This document shows, one piece after another, positions 56,001 through 64,000 of a stretch of DNA of 64,000 bases. The notes below the pieces were generated by a model. The model had not been told where the DNA came from. It saw nothing but the letters and a program-made list of their open reading frames with translations, and ran no database searches. The position numbers and the translations under genes were made by a program. Numbering within the stretch: position 1 is the first letter of the stretch; each line of letters begins with the position of its first letter. Source of the stretch: Candidatus Marithrix sp. Canyon 246 (GTDB lineage Bacteria; Pseudomonadota; Gammaproteobacteria; Beggiatoales; Beggiatoaceae); contig NZ_MCBX01000003.1 in the NCBI RefSeq assembly GCF_001723685.1, forward strand, positions 62,001 through 126,000. The letters run 5' to 3'.

Positions 56001-56180
56001 TGTTTTTAATAATCTTTGTTGTTGATGAATACGTCGTTTATGTTTTTTTAGTGACTGTATTGTCACATTTTTCAGAATTTCTTCTAAGTGTTTCGCCTCC
56101 TCATTAGAAGAGGAATTTATATCTGGTTCTGCATAAGCAGTATTTATGATTAGATAAAGTATAAGTAAGTAATATTTCAT
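53031..56180 (-). CDS. MscK/MscM-type mechanosensitive channel
   Basis: 1049 residues. Signal peptide of 17, then a very long coiled coil (~25-500) rich in Gln, Lys and Leu, then about 10 transmembrane helices, and the MscS domain (~850-1045: FAGALGIGIGFGLQHIASNFISG pore helix, then GDYIKIGDDEGNVSRIG and VIIPNSELL). It relieves osmotic pressure by opening under membrane tension. Length and layout fit MscK/MscM. Not in an operon. Confidence 0.9.
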   Translation of the reverse strand: MKYYLLILYLIINTAYAEPDINSSSNEEAKHLEEILKNVTIQSLKKHKRRIHQQQRLLKTEETTFLIQERIWQKRKLSQSLLKKAASERQKANDKRKALRLERQKINLEAEQQVLTTLQEQKISQAILIQTKIVDLNKKLLELINSRMEIAIKRTVFAINWHSQLKIANQQSLVAEQEQAILAAKTTLERKQERLQQAQENLPNEISNLETIQVNLDTLTKILEKSALEKDRVEVELNNLALERQSSQAHFEKQTQKLSQRQTQLEEFRNKPVTDEQLAIHEARILEREHKIKLKQKKLDLEQQQIDILLQRIQQAEKRLKLAMTWYDKLQAFYPKYYQQAVEREMEQKQQHYLSIAATFRWQLNKLADSDSVQADLLNLQLQQQNELAQQVVRLFKNKHRQQQLSQWQNIAKTRKAATDISETQLTETNALIEKVNILLKEVNNSQSFLQQKLSILDKQDKLLKKRSDDLSRQELRYKKKAQRVLIQLRKSLATESKQLPKLLETGEKVQASLQSAYKSNLRLLLSKPRTLPSNTNEWNAFLREIKTLPDFFIEQFKVAWQSVSLILVIIILLILLLRKFIIHQQPKLYRQLRWIIIVLTILSIITALAHIKDEANTIILSLNMLDFIDSIFMILLSLIVLPLIRISSLIMKSLPETTEAHWVLVIRLTTLVLPFFILVIAITGLIGYINLGWTIAKQLSIFLAVLIVWMVAGGIVNSLIKFLHCKTSANNNLLKQVLIPLTSQILNISIFVLALFILFSITGWSSDVAVQDKLKQILDFSLFSVSENQNMTLGTALLGIFTLIIVFWLAHWSRKLAEQWLFANFADEGVRQSLSVFTQYTIIALGFLVTLQVLGIDPTTLAVFAGALGIGIGFGLQHIASNFISGLLLLMQRPLKTGDYIKIGDDEGNVSRIGINNVSIITPDREDVIIPNSELLNGHLINRNHSDQILRKHFNVSISYEDDPYAAEKIIKSVLDQFSEIISEPSYKVFLSEFAEYQVKFRINYFIDQRNTNAFELQSKILFAIWDSFKEAGIKMPYPQQDVHLKQM

Positions 56181-56223
56181 ATATATGTTCCTAAAAATTA
56201 TTAATAATTTATGTTAAATAATC

Positions 56224-56484
56224 TTAACGATAAGCTTTACTACGATGAATAATTTGTAAAATGTTTACAACTTGTTCGGTCTCAAATACTTCATAAATGA
56301 TTCGCCAATCACCTACCCTACAACGATAAAGTCCAGTTAAAATACCTTTTAATGGCTTGGTATTAGGATGTTTATATGGATTTTGACGTAAACGATCAAA
56401 ACAACGATTTAAACGTCGTGCTAGATTAACATCAGCTTTCTTATAAAGCTTTTCTGCATCTTGATCTAGTCTTAATTCATACAT
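56224..56484 (-). CDS. RelE/ParE-family toxin
   Basis: 86 residues from ATG 56484 (a longer reading to 56511 lies within the antitoxin). LYKKADVNLARRLNRCFDRL, then YKHPNTKPLKGILTGLYRCR and VGDWRIIYEV are the RelE/ParE fold. Overlaps the antitoxin by 8 bp. Likely an mRNA interferase. Confidence 0.88.
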   Translation of the reverse strand: MYELRLDQDAEKLYKKADVNLARRLNRCFDRLRQNPYKHPNTKPLKGILTGLYRCRVGDWRIIYEVFETEQVVNILQIIHRSKAYR

Positions 56485-56719
56485 TGCGTTTAATATCTTC
56501 ATAACGAACAAATTTTCCAGATTGCATTCGCTGTTTAGACTGTTCTATGGCATCCACTATGCCCGGCATTTCTAATAATTCTTCAGTAGCATATTGTTCA
56601 ATTTCTTTTAAGTATTGAACAAGTGCTTCCCAAATTGGAAAATCAAGCTGTGCTGCTTTTTTATTACCTTTTGTATCTACTACAAATTGTACTTTATCAA
56701 TAACTTCAGTTAGCATCAT
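56477..56719 (-). CDS. Antitoxin partner of RelE-family toxin
   Basis: 80 residues. Short N-terminal beta-rich region (VQFVVDTKGNKKAAQLDF), then helices. Resembles Phd/RelB-like antitoxins with an AbrB/Phd flavour, but is not assigned. First in the pair. Promoter not clear; tt-rich upstream region. Confidence 0.7.
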   Translation of the reverse strand: MMLTEVIDKVQFVVDTKGNKKAAQLDFPIWEALVQYLKEIEQYATEELLEMPGIVDAIEQSKQRMQSGKFVRYEDIKRNV

Positions 56720-56804
56720 AATGACCTCTTAATTAAGTAATATTTCATATCAGTTCATAACTTAATAGTATCACGATTCAGTGCTTTTTCGATTGTTATT
56801 TTTA

Positions 56805-57596
56805 TTATTTTAATTTATGTGCAGACATAGTTTTTAAATAAGCAATGAGATCATCAATTTGTTGCTCTCGATTTTCCATATTGGGAAATGCTGGCATTCT
56901 CCTATAAGGAGAAACACTCAATGGATTACGGATTAATTTTTTCAGTTGCTCTTCTTCCATATATTCTGTCACATTGATAGGATAGTTTAAATCTATCATT
57001 TTTTTGCCACCATCTCCATTAATTGAATGACAATTCATACAAAAGTTTTTAAAAACTATAAATCCGCGCTTAGTTGGCGCGTTGCTATTTGCTGGGGGTG
57101 ACACTTTAGGGAATTTTTCAGCAAATGTCACAAATTCAATTGCTATAACTTGATAGGGCCATAATTTAGCGTCAAATATATTATCCCAAATTAAATAAAA
57201 TGGTCCCAATTGGGCTTGCTCTTTATTTTGAAGATAATTAATAATTTGAAAATTAGTCCTATTAGTTTTTTGATAAGCTAAAAAGCTATTATGTTGAAGG
57301 AAAGTTTTAACTGGAATGGAAGATTGATAACCATCATTAGCAGTAAATAAAACTTGTTCATGTTTTTGCCAAGACTTACCAAATAAATGATCGAACAAAG
57401 CATTAACCGAAATCGCAGAAAATTGCATCAATTTCTGTTCATGAGGTTCTAAAACGGTGACATTTGTAGGTGGAACAATAGCTTTCATAGTGCTGAGTTT
57501 GACTATCATTCCCTTGTCTTTGAAGCTTAGTTGAGCTTCACTTTGTGCTTGAGGTGCTACTAATAATAATAAGAAAAGTATAAGATTTTTTTTCAT
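56805..57596 (-). CDS. Exported c-type cytochrome
   Basis: 263 residues. Signal peptide of ~19 (QAQSE). N-terminal half (~25-160) resembles oxidoreductase molybdopterin-like or DUF domain (GYQSSIPVKTFLQH, WPYQVIAIEF). C-terminal half is cytochrome c with C186-MN-C189-H190 and axial M234 (RRMPAFP). Periplasmic electron carrier, partner unknown. Follows the beta-helix gene by 3 bp on the same strand. Confidence 0.82.
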   Translation of the reverse strand: MKKNLILFLLLLVAPQAQSEAQLSFKDKGMIVKLSTMKAIVPPTNVTVLEPHEQKLMQFSAISVNALFDHLFGKSWQKHEQVLFTANDGYQSSIPVKTFLQHNSFLAYQKTNRTNFQIINYLQNKEQAQLGPFYLIWDNIFDAKLWPYQVIAIEFVTFAEKFPKVSPPANSNAPTKRGFIVFKNFCMNCHSINGDGGKKMIDLNYPINVTEYMEEEQLKKLIRNPLSVSPYRRMPAFPNMENREQQIDDLIAYLKTMSAHKLK

Positions 57597-57599
57597 AAT

Positions 57600-59837
57600 T
57601 TAATTTGTATGATCTTCAATATCTGTAAAAATAGCATCAATAATACGGTTATCTTTTACAAGGTTATGACTTGTTGTTGCTAAAAGATGAACCCCAGCAT
57701 AATGTTTTCCTATTATATCATTATTAATAATTTTATTATGGCAACTAGGAAAATCACTTTGTTCTGGATGTTGGCGTTGTGCGACACCAATCAATACGCC
57801 AAAGAAATGAAATTTGTCATTTCTGCCTTTGTTATTGTTAGTTATCAGATTATTTGCTGCTGTACAGGCATAAACTGAGCGTACAAATTTTATTCCATCT
57901 CCCCAATTGTCTTCAATTGAATTATTTTCAATACGACAATAAGCGGCATTATCGAGACTGATTCCGGGTAATTTGGCTTTTGAACTACCATCTTCCATAA
58001 TTCCCATTTGTTCAACAAAATCTTGATTTAATTCCGTTTCATCTTGTAAACCACGTCTGCCGTTATTATAAATATGACAATTGAGTATTTGGCAACCCCA
58101 TGAGCCATTATCAATAGTAATACCTTCACAATCATTGTTGGCAATCACGCAATTAACCACATTTAGATTGCCTACTCCATCGGTAGTAATACCCATTTTA
58201 CGATTATAACGAAATGTACAATCTATTAAGCTATTGCGATATGGTAGAGGATCTAGTGGATCAAATGGGGCGAAATTTCCAATTATTTCAGTAGTATGAT
58301 GTATTTGATTGTGAAAATCTAAGGGATCAATATGCGAAGGTAATTTCAGATCAGTTAAAAAAACTCCACCTTGTTTACAACCTTCTGCTACACAAGATTG
58401 TAATATGGTATCCCAAACATTGCGTACCATCATAAAACCAACTAAATTAGCTTCATAAACAGAACAATGTGCTAATCGTGTTCTATGTACATTATCAGCA
58501 AATAGAAATCCTACAGCGCGAGGTTTAATAATTTCTACATTGGAAAAAATTAAGTCAGTTGCTTGAGTGATAAAAATAGCAGCACAGAATTTATGTGTGC
58601 CTTGATGACGAATTCTTAAATTTTCTACTTCAATTCCATTATGATTCTGAATCATTAAACCAAAATCAACATCTTTAAATATCAATTCAGTTTTGCCAGC
58701 AATTCCAATTAAACGTAGATTAGAGGGTAATTTTAAAGTTTCAGTTAATTCAAGTTGCCCCTCTGGTAAGTGAATTTCACCTCCAGTCTTTGCTAATGCC
58801 GCTATTTCTTTAAATAAGCGTTTAGCAGTAAATTCTTCTGCTGGAATAATAGATTTATATGAATTACTTGCTTTTGAGAAACGCGCTGGAATTTCAATTT
58901 GATTAATCAAATTCATGCGCTCAAACAATGCCCATTGCATTTCTAATTCAATGGTAAAGCTTTGTAATGTTGGTGTTGCTGCAATTTCAATTGGAATCTG
59001 CTGCTGAGAGTGATAAGCATCTGCTGTAATATCAAAGCTATATTGATCTGGTAAACATCGTTCAAAAGAGATATTACCATCCTGATTAGTAATTAATGGA
59101 GATAATTGATAACAGGAAAGTTTAGCGTTTGAAATTGGTTTCTTTAGTAAATTATCAACCACCTTAATCATCAAGGTGGGTAATATTATTACTTTAGGTG
59201 GCTTTTTTTTTAAAGGAATTGTGGATTTATGTAATAATTTTTCTGCTGAAATATCTATAAATAGATCATCTTGAATCATATACTCTGGGGCTGAAATTTC
59301 AAATATATATCTATTAGGAAGATAATGATCACATAAAATAGAACCATTTGCATCGGTAATTTTAAATTTATCCAATAATTGTGGACAAATTATTTTAGCT
59401 CCTGCTATTGGTTTCTTAGTATCTATATCAATTACATTGATTTGAAGCTGATATTTTGGAGTTGGTACTATTTTAGCTGGGAACCAAGGAGTTTTGCCTA
59501 ACAGTTTATGTTGTATTCTTTTCAGCCTGTTAGCTTCTGGAAACATAATGTACATAGCTTTATCAGTCTTTTTATGCAAAACTGCTATTTCAGCTGATAT
59601 TTCAATCAATTCGATATGATTTGGAATAGCGCGATAAGCTTTTAGATGTTCAATTAGCACACGTGAACCAGAAGTTTCTGAGTAAATTTTATGCAGAATA
59701 ATATAGCCACCTATGCGCACATCATTATAATAAGTATTAAAATCTGCAAAGACTCCTTTTACGGAATAATCACCATCAATGTAAAGCAGATCAATTTTCT
59801 CTTTGGTCTGAATATAAATAGATACTGGATTGATCAT
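57600..59837 (-). CDS. Right-handed beta-helix protein with methyltransferase-like start
   Basis: 745 residues. Residues 1-~100 look like the C-terminal part of a class I methyltransferase (IDLLYIDGDYSVKGVFADFN, GGYIILHKIY) but the SAM-binding part is missing. ~125-215 and ~222-300 are two carboxypeptidase-regulatory-like beta domains (KPIAGAKIICP, KPISNAKLSC). ~330-745 is a parallel beta-helix with many NN and G-x-N turns. No signal peptide. TAATG overlap with the gene before. Possibly a truncated glycan-related enzyme; its function is unknown. Confidence 0.7.
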   Translation of the reverse strand: MINPVSIYIQTKEKIDLLYIDGDYSVKGVFADFNTYYNDVRIGGYIILHKIYSETSGSRVLIEHLKAYRAIPNHIELIEISAEIAVLHKKTDKAMYIMFPEANRLKRIQHKLLGKTPWFPAKIVPTPKYQLQINVIDIDTKKPIAGAKIICPQLLDKFKITDANGSILCDHYLPNRYIFEISAPEYMIQDDLFIDISAEKLLHKSTIPLKKKPPKVIILPTLMIKVVDNLLKKPISNAKLSCYQLSPLITNQDGNISFERCLPDQYSFDITADAYHSQQQIPIEIAATPTLQSFTIELEMQWALFERMNLINQIEIPARFSKASNSYKSIIPAEEFTAKRLFKEIAALAKTGGEIHLPEGQLELTETLKLPSNLRLIGIAGKTELIFKDVDFGLMIQNHNGIEVENLRIRHQGTHKFCAAIFITQATDLIFSNVEIIKPRAVGFLFADNVHRTRLAHCSVYEANLVGFMMVRNVWDTILQSCVAEGCKQGGVFLTDLKLPSHIDPLDFHNQIHHTTEIIGNFAPFDPLDPLPYRNSLIDCTFRYNRKMGITTDGVGNLNVVNCVIANNDCEGITIDNGSWGCQILNCHIYNNGRRGLQDETELNQDFVEQMGIMEDGSSKAKLPGISLDNAAYCRIENNSIEDNWGDGIKFVRSVYACTAANNLITNNNKGRNDKFHFFGVLIGVAQRQHPEQSDFPSCHNKIINNDIIGKHYAGVHLLATTSHNLVKDNRIIDAIFTDIEDHTN

Positions 59838-61654
59838 TATAATTCAGCACATTGCGGTTGATTACACAAATGTAATATGTATTTGAAACTGTTCTCAGAA
59901 CCAGTCAGTGGCACACCGGGATTCTTAACTATACTATGCAATACATATCGCGCTGGATTGTTAAAAGGCGGTGTGCTTCTAGCAATAGCAGTTAAAAAAT
60001 TTCCATTGAAATTTATGAGAGAAAAATTCTTAACAGTAGCTTGTGCTTGGTTAAAACTAGCGACATTATTCCAAGTAGCTAAATCTGAACCAAGATAGTA
60101 AAATCTAGTTGTAGAAATTGCTTGTAAGTTAGTTCCAATAGCGTTATATGGTCCTGCTGCTATGAGATATAAATCCTTTGGATTAGTAGCAGTTCCCTGA
60201 AGTCTAGCATTAAAATTAATAGTTTCACCGACACCATAGAACATTTTATCGCTGCTGATTTCTAACAAATCTTCAGTTGGTGTTGGCATCTGAAATTCAA
60301 TAAATTTTAAATGTGTATCTCGTGCATCACCTAATACCATTAATAAATATTTGTTATTAAATATTTTGATTCTACATTGACCCTCAGCAGAATAAGGTAA
60401 TACCACTTGTCTAACATTCCAATTTTGACCATCAGGGCTAAATCTATACATTATTGTACCAGCACCAGCTTGCCCACTTTCTCCATCTATAGGTTTATCA
60501 GGCGAATTATCCCAAACTCCATGAAAATTTCCAGCAGCATCTATAGTCAATTTTGGTCCCATTCCTGCACGAGATGCAGATGCACCAGTGCTTTTACCTG
60601 CAACAGTTTGAATTTGCCATGCACTATTAATAAATTTACCTATAATATTAGTGCTACCTTGGTGCATTCCTTTAGCATCAGTTTTATATCTAAAATTCGC
60701 TACATAGGGTATTCTATTTCGATCTAAAATCAAATCAGTCCAAAATTCATTTTCAGAAATACTTCCACTAGGATCAATTATAGATGTTGACCAGTTTTTT
60801 AAATCATCTGAATAAGCATACCATAATTTATGTCCAGCTCCCGCTGGAAATGGTACTGGTGTTTTACCTGCTGTAAGTGGTGGATTTGTAGTTGGATATG
60901 TATTTCTTAAAACAACAGCATTTTTATCTCCATAAGTTAAATGGTAACGTCCAACTTGTTTATCGTATAGAAAAGTAGCTAATCGGTAATCTTCTGCTGG
61001 AGCAGTAGGAGAAGCTAAACGTAATACATAGTCTCTATCTGTCCATTTATTTTCAGCGTCTGCAATTGGTAATTGTATTCTTAAAGCTTTAGGAAATGGA
61101 GGGCTGAGAAGTGTGCCATCTTCAGTTACAAAGATTTCATATTCACGAGCAAAAATTGCTTGTCCGTTTGCATCTAATTGCATTTTGGTATTAAAATTAC
61201 CTGAAGAAATATTTCTTTTTGGTCCAATCACGCCATTTTGAACAGTTTGATAAACCAAACCACCGTTATGAGTAATACCATCTTTATCAACAAAATCTCT
61301 TTCTACAATATAACAAATATGTACTATACCAGTATTATCATCATATATTAAATAAGTTGAAATTGAGGGAATTGAACCATTAGTTTCTAATATATTTCTT
61401 TGTTGAAATGTACCACCAACTGGTTTACTAGTATAAATAATATGTGCCTTATTGCCGCCCGGTACAGGTTGAGAATAGACAGCATGAACAATACCAGCTT
61501 TACTGACATCAAAGTCATAAGAATAGATGCGTCTTGAAAATGGTTCTTCTGAATTGGCGAGACTTTCTTCTGAGAGTTTAGTTAAAATTGCCCAACTGGG
61601 TGTAGTTAATGAGATGCCTAAAATGGCAATTAATAATAAATGTAAGTTTTTCAT
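59837..61654 (-). CDS. Secreted beta-propeller-like protein
   Basis: 605 residues from ATG 61654, chosen because the signal peptide (KNLHLLLIAILGI...SWA) begins there and aaaggg precedes; a longer frame starts at 61693. The middle has repeated Trp/Asp-rich beta strands (KLWYAYSDDLKNWSTS, IMYRFSPDGQNWNVRQ) of BNR/sialidase-like propellers. The C-terminal ~120 residues (SSDKMFYGVGETINFNARL) are shared with the SBBP protein at 47864. Substrate unknown. Confidence 0.75.
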   Translation of the reverse strand: MKNLHLLLIAILGISLTTPSWAILTKLSEESLANSEEPFSRRIYSYDFDVSKAGIVHAVYSQPVPGGNKAHIIYTSKPVGGTFQQRNILETNGSIPSISTYLIYDDNTGIVHICYIVERDFVDKDGITHNGGLVYQTVQNGVIGPKRNISSGNFNTKMQLDANGQAIFAREYEIFVTEDGTLLSPPFPKALRIQLPIADAENKWTDRDYVLRLASPTAPAEDYRLATFLYDKQVGRYHLTYGDKNAVVLRNTYPTTNPPLTAGKTPVPFPAGAGHKLWYAYSDDLKNWSTSIIDPSGSISENEFWTDLILDRNRIPYVANFRYKTDAKGMHQGSTNIIGKFINSAWQIQTVAGKSTGASASRAGMGPKLTIDAAGNFHGVWDNSPDKPIDGESGQAGAGTIMYRFSPDGQNWNVRQVVLPYSAEGQCRIKIFNNKYLLMVLGDARDTHLKFIEFQMPTPTEDLLEISSDKMFYGVGETINFNARLQGTATNPKDLYLIAAGPYNAIGTNLQAISTTRFYYLGSDLATWNNVASFNQAQATVKNFSLINFNGNFLTAIARSTPPFNNPARYVLHSIVKNPGVPLTGSENSFKYILHLCNQPQCAEL

Positions 61655-61659
61655 AAAAA

Positions 61660-63051
61660 TTAACCCTTTATCCATCGCATAACAGCTTTCCAAACATCAC
61701 TAAATTTAGGTGCTGGGCGGCGACAGATGTTTTCATCATTAACATATAATATTTCTGCTTTTAACCATGATAATCCAAATGATGCTTCATAGTCTGATTG
61801 AATCACTAAATCATAATTGCCTCGTAATTGCCAGTATTTTTTCCAACGAGTGAAATTCTTTGGCATAGCAACAAAGTTAGCATTGGGTATTTGAAATCTT
61901 GGTTTACCACCCGGTTGTGTGAGAAATTCTATACTTAAATCTGGACGCTGTTTTATTGCTTGTACAAATGCTTCTTGTAGTTGTGTTGCTTGTAAATTGA
62001 CTGTCCATGATACCAAAACCCTTTTAATCTTAGGATCTAATAAAATTGATATTATTTCTTTGTTTGCTTGTGACTTATAAGGTAATTTTATGTCTTTTTT
62101 GCCGAAGTTTCCAGCTTTAAAATCTGCTAGCGCATCATAATGTAATTGTGCTAACTCTGGTTTTCCTATTAGATGATAGTATAGGGCTTTTTTGAGGATG
62201 TAGCCTTGCATTCGTTTGAGAGTGGCATTGTCAGCTCCGTGTTTTTGTAATAAGTCTAATATGTTGCGATTATCGTAATATAATACCCATGTAGGAACTT
62301 TAGCTGCTGCTGATAGGTGCCAAATCAATGACTTAGCTGATACTACTACGCGATGTCCCATTTTTGCTATGCGTAAGCACCATTCGACATCATCAAAATG
62401 AATAAAATAGTCGCGCCATAAGCCAGCGTCTCTAGCTACATCTGCACGAATTAATAAGGAAGCAGCTGCTACATATTCTATATCCATATAAGGCTGGCAG
62501 TGCATTAAATATTTGCTTAAGTCTATGTCTATATTTAATAATTCCTGTGCTGAACGCCCTTGCCATGCTGGAATTTTTTCTAAGTGACGATTTAAGACTA
62601 ATAAGCCGGTGCCACGATCAATAAAGGCTCCCATTTCATTAATTCGCCAAGGGTAGTCAAGTTGCATCATGGTAGAACCTGCTACTGCAATATCTGGTTT
62701 GGCTTCTAATAAATTGACTAGTTCGGTTAAGGCGCGTTGATGTACTAACACATCATTGTCAAGTAACCAGAGGTATTTATAATTTTCTAATGGCTGTTCA
62801 AATGCCCAGCTTAAACCGGTATTAAATCCACCAGTGCCACCGATATTTTCTTTATTGCAAATTAGGTTTATGTCTGGATAATCTTGCTTGATAGCATCAA
62901 CAGTACCATCAGTACTAGCATTGTCTATTACTAAAATATCCAAATTTTCTTTAGGATATTCTAAGGTATTAACTGCTGCTAACAGATCTAAGACGTATTT
63001 TTGTTTATTCCAAGTAACAATTATTATTAGTATTTTAGCTGTATTGGTCAT
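61660..63051 (-). CDS. Family 2 glycosyltransferase
   Basis: 463 residues. GT-A fold in ~1-290: IIVTWNKQKYV, VIDNASTDGT, GGTGGFNTGL and DND (98-100), then HFDDVEWCLR. These are typical of rhamnosyl/galactofuranosyl transferases. The extra C-terminal ~170 residues are unassigned (VSWTVNLQATQLQEAF). Builds a surface glycan; the acceptor is unknown. Start of a four-gene cluster with propeller, beta-helix and cytochrome genes. Confidence 0.88.
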   Translation of the reverse strand: MTNTAKILIIIVTWNKQKYVLDLLAAVNTLEYPKENLDILVIDNASTDGTVDAIKQDYPDINLICNKENIGGTGGFNTGLSWAFEQPLENYKYLWLLDNDVLVHQRALTELVNLLEAKPDIAVAGSTMMQLDYPWRINEMGAFIDRGTGLLVLNRHLEKIPAWQGRSAQELLNIDIDLSKYLMHCQPYMDIEYVAAASLLIRADVARDAGLWRDYFIHFDDVEWCLRIAKMGHRVVVSAKSLIWHLSAAAKVPTWVLYYDNRNILDLLQKHGADNATLKRMQGYILKKALYYHLIGKPELAQLHYDALADFKAGNFGKKDIKLPYKSQANKEIISILLDPKIKRVLVSWTVNLQATQLQEAFVQAIKQRPDLSIEFLTQPGGKPRFQIPNANFVAMPKNFTRWKKYWQLRGNYDLVIQSDYEASFGLSWLKAEILYVNDENICRRPAPKFSDVWKAVMRWIKG

Positions 63052-63114
63052 AATGTTATCAATGTTTCAAAAGACGCACTTATGATAACAGCTAAATTAT
63101 AGAAATTGTTATTT

Positions 63115-64000
63115 TTAACGCACAATTTCATACTCAATAGTGCTTAATGACCAACGCGCTGAGCGATTTAATTGTTGAGTTAATTTTTGTAATGTTGCTG
63201 TTGCTTGTTTGGCTGGTATTTGTGTAAATGCTTTGGGAATTAGGTTTTGATATTTTGATATGTTATCTTCTATCAAGATGGCTATTAATGATCCTTTGCC
63301 TATCGGTTCTCCGGTAATGAATTTAAAGCCATAAAATCGGTCTGGAATTGTTATTGTTGATCTTGCTTTTATATAACGTCGCTTGTTTTGTTTGGGAAAT
63401 AGGCGCATTAAGTCACCTTTACTATTGATTTCAAATAGTAATAAATAGCCGTTTTTATTGCTACGTATTCTTATTTTCATGCTTTTGCCAATTTTAAGGC
63501 GGCTATTTGGTAAGACGCTTATTTGTAGATTAGCCTGATTATTATCTCTTGAAACTTTCCAAGTGCTAATATCCGCCGCTAGCATTTCTGGTTTGGCTTC
63601 TAGTTGTGGGCTGAGTTTTCCAAGTCGGCATTGCCACGGTTTTCTATCACAATAGGCTTGTGATTCTCGGCGTATATAATCTAATAATTCAGCATGAGTA
63701 ACTTTGCCATCTTTATTATTATCAGCGCGTTTGTTTTTAATGCCTTCAATAAAGCGAGAAGTAAATACTCCACGATAGGGCTTTTCTACATCTACTAAAG
63801 CCACTTGGTTAGGAGCTACGGCACTATAAGCAATTATATTTTGCTGCGTAGCAATAAAACCATCCCGTTCAACATATAAACCGCGTGTTAATTTGGGTAG
63901 GCGACTAAAAACGGGAACTTTGATAGTTGGATTGGCAATGCTGCGTGTTATGGTGCCAGAATGACAAGCATCAATAACTATCATCACTTGTCGCCCTTTT
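63115..64000 (-). CDS. Caspase-like protein with DUF4384 domain, partial at window end
   Basis: The 5' end lies beyond 64000. The visible part begins GRQVMIVIDACHSG, so the catalytic Cys segment is present but the catalytic His and N-terminus are not seen. An EF-hand-like loop DNNKDGKVTHAE follows at about 95 residues, then the end of the peptidase domain (SPQLEAKPE). The C-terminal ~150 residues are DUF4384 (LKIGKSMKIRIRSNKNGYLL, then MRLFPKQ). This is the intact version of the arrangement that appears broken near 5 kb. Calcium-dependent activation is known for metacaspases; here it is an inference. Confidence 0.85.
   Translation of the reverse strand, partial: KGRQVMIVIDACHSGTITRSIANPTIKVPVFSRLPKLTRGLYVERDGFIATQQNIIAYSAVAPNQVALVDVEKPYRGVFTSRFIEGIKNKRADNNKDGKVTHAELLDYIRRESQAYCDRKPWQCRLGKLSPQLEAKPEMLAADISTWKVSRDNNQANLQISVLPNSRLKIGKSMKIRIRSNKNGYLLLFEINSKGDLMRLFPKQNKRRYIKARSTITIPDRFYGFKFITGEPIGKGSLIAILIEDNISKYQNLIPKAFTQIPAKQATATLQKLTQQLNRSARWSLSTIEYEIVR

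Noticed and set aside
1-64000. CRISPR array
   Set aside because: Repeats found are palindromes spread over tens of kilobases or paired inverted repeats; none are regularly spaced with unique spacers, and no cas gene is seen.
1-64000. rRNA or tRNA genes
   Set aside because: Intergenic regions were read for tRNA-like arms and the CCA/TTCGA words; none convincing was found.

Overview
The window is AT-rich chromosomal DNA of a gammaproteobacterium. Several features support this: the rpsF-rpsR-rplI-dnaB-alr gene order, ileS-lspA, E. coli-like thyA and folD, and a cytochrome bd operon with both accessory peptides cydP and cydX. Other features suggest a large, repeat-laden genome of the Beggiatoa/Thiomargarita/Thiotrichales kind: several caspase-like proteins with FGE-sulfatase, DUF4384 and OmpA partners, SBBP propellers, a kinase/phosphatase/VWA operon, many toxin-antitoxin modules, dispersed palindromes and gene fragments. 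That lineage is inferred, because no rRNA is present to prove it.

Bases 1-7.5 kb are accessory and partly decayed. Two same-order copies of a segment (caspase-FGE, DUF4384 tail, brnT/brnA, gltA) lie about 6.4 kb apart. The left copy is scrap; the right copy keeps the intact gltA. Between them is an intact lipoprotein operon: a caspase followed by an OmpA-domain protein. From 6.4 to 17.8 kb the DNA is housekeeping on the minus strand: argD-argF, ileS-lspA-gltA, and rpsF-rpsR-rplI-dnaB-alr, plus a DUF547 protein. rsmG follows on the plus strand; a 51-bp piece of it is repeated 0.9 kb downstream beside truncated TPR and hypothetical genes. Then come cysM and a kamA-family gene.

From 22.9 to 28.5 kb six minus-strand genes form one tight operon. 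It encodes a TerY-like VWA protein, a PP2C phosphatase, a VapB-type ribbon-helix-helix/TM/PEGA fusion, a tail-anchored protein sharing its helical domain, a Ser/Thr kinase with zinc ribbon, and an O-antigen-ligase-like membrane protein. This looks like a TerY-P phospho-signalling triad extended with membrane parts and is the strongest candidate for an under-described system. xseB-like, folC and truA follow, then a broken AlbA_2-type regulator, a Panacea-type toxin-antitoxin pair, moaA, and gspF-gspD-arsM-dctQ, then hicBA and psiE.

From 40.2 to 44.8 kb lies cydPABX (minus) with a divergent sigma-54 activator. The intergenic region holds a -24/-12 promoter facing cydP and two TGTCA/TGACA palindromes near the activator, so the whole regulatory circuit can be read from the DNA. 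From 44.8 to 50.7 kb are adhesin fragments, folD, an SBBP propeller protein and a RelE-MqsA toxin/antitoxin fusion. From 50.7 to 64 kb are algC/manB-like, thyA, a large MscS-family channel, a RelE-type TA pair, a cytochrome c protein, a surface cluster (beta-helix protein, propeller-like secreted protein, GT2 glycosyltransferase) and a caspase-DUF4384 gene cut by the window end. A palindrome family with arms cctgacagg/cctgtcagg occurs six times complete and once partial, usually at gene ends. No rRNA, tRNA, CRISPR array or intact transposase was seen.
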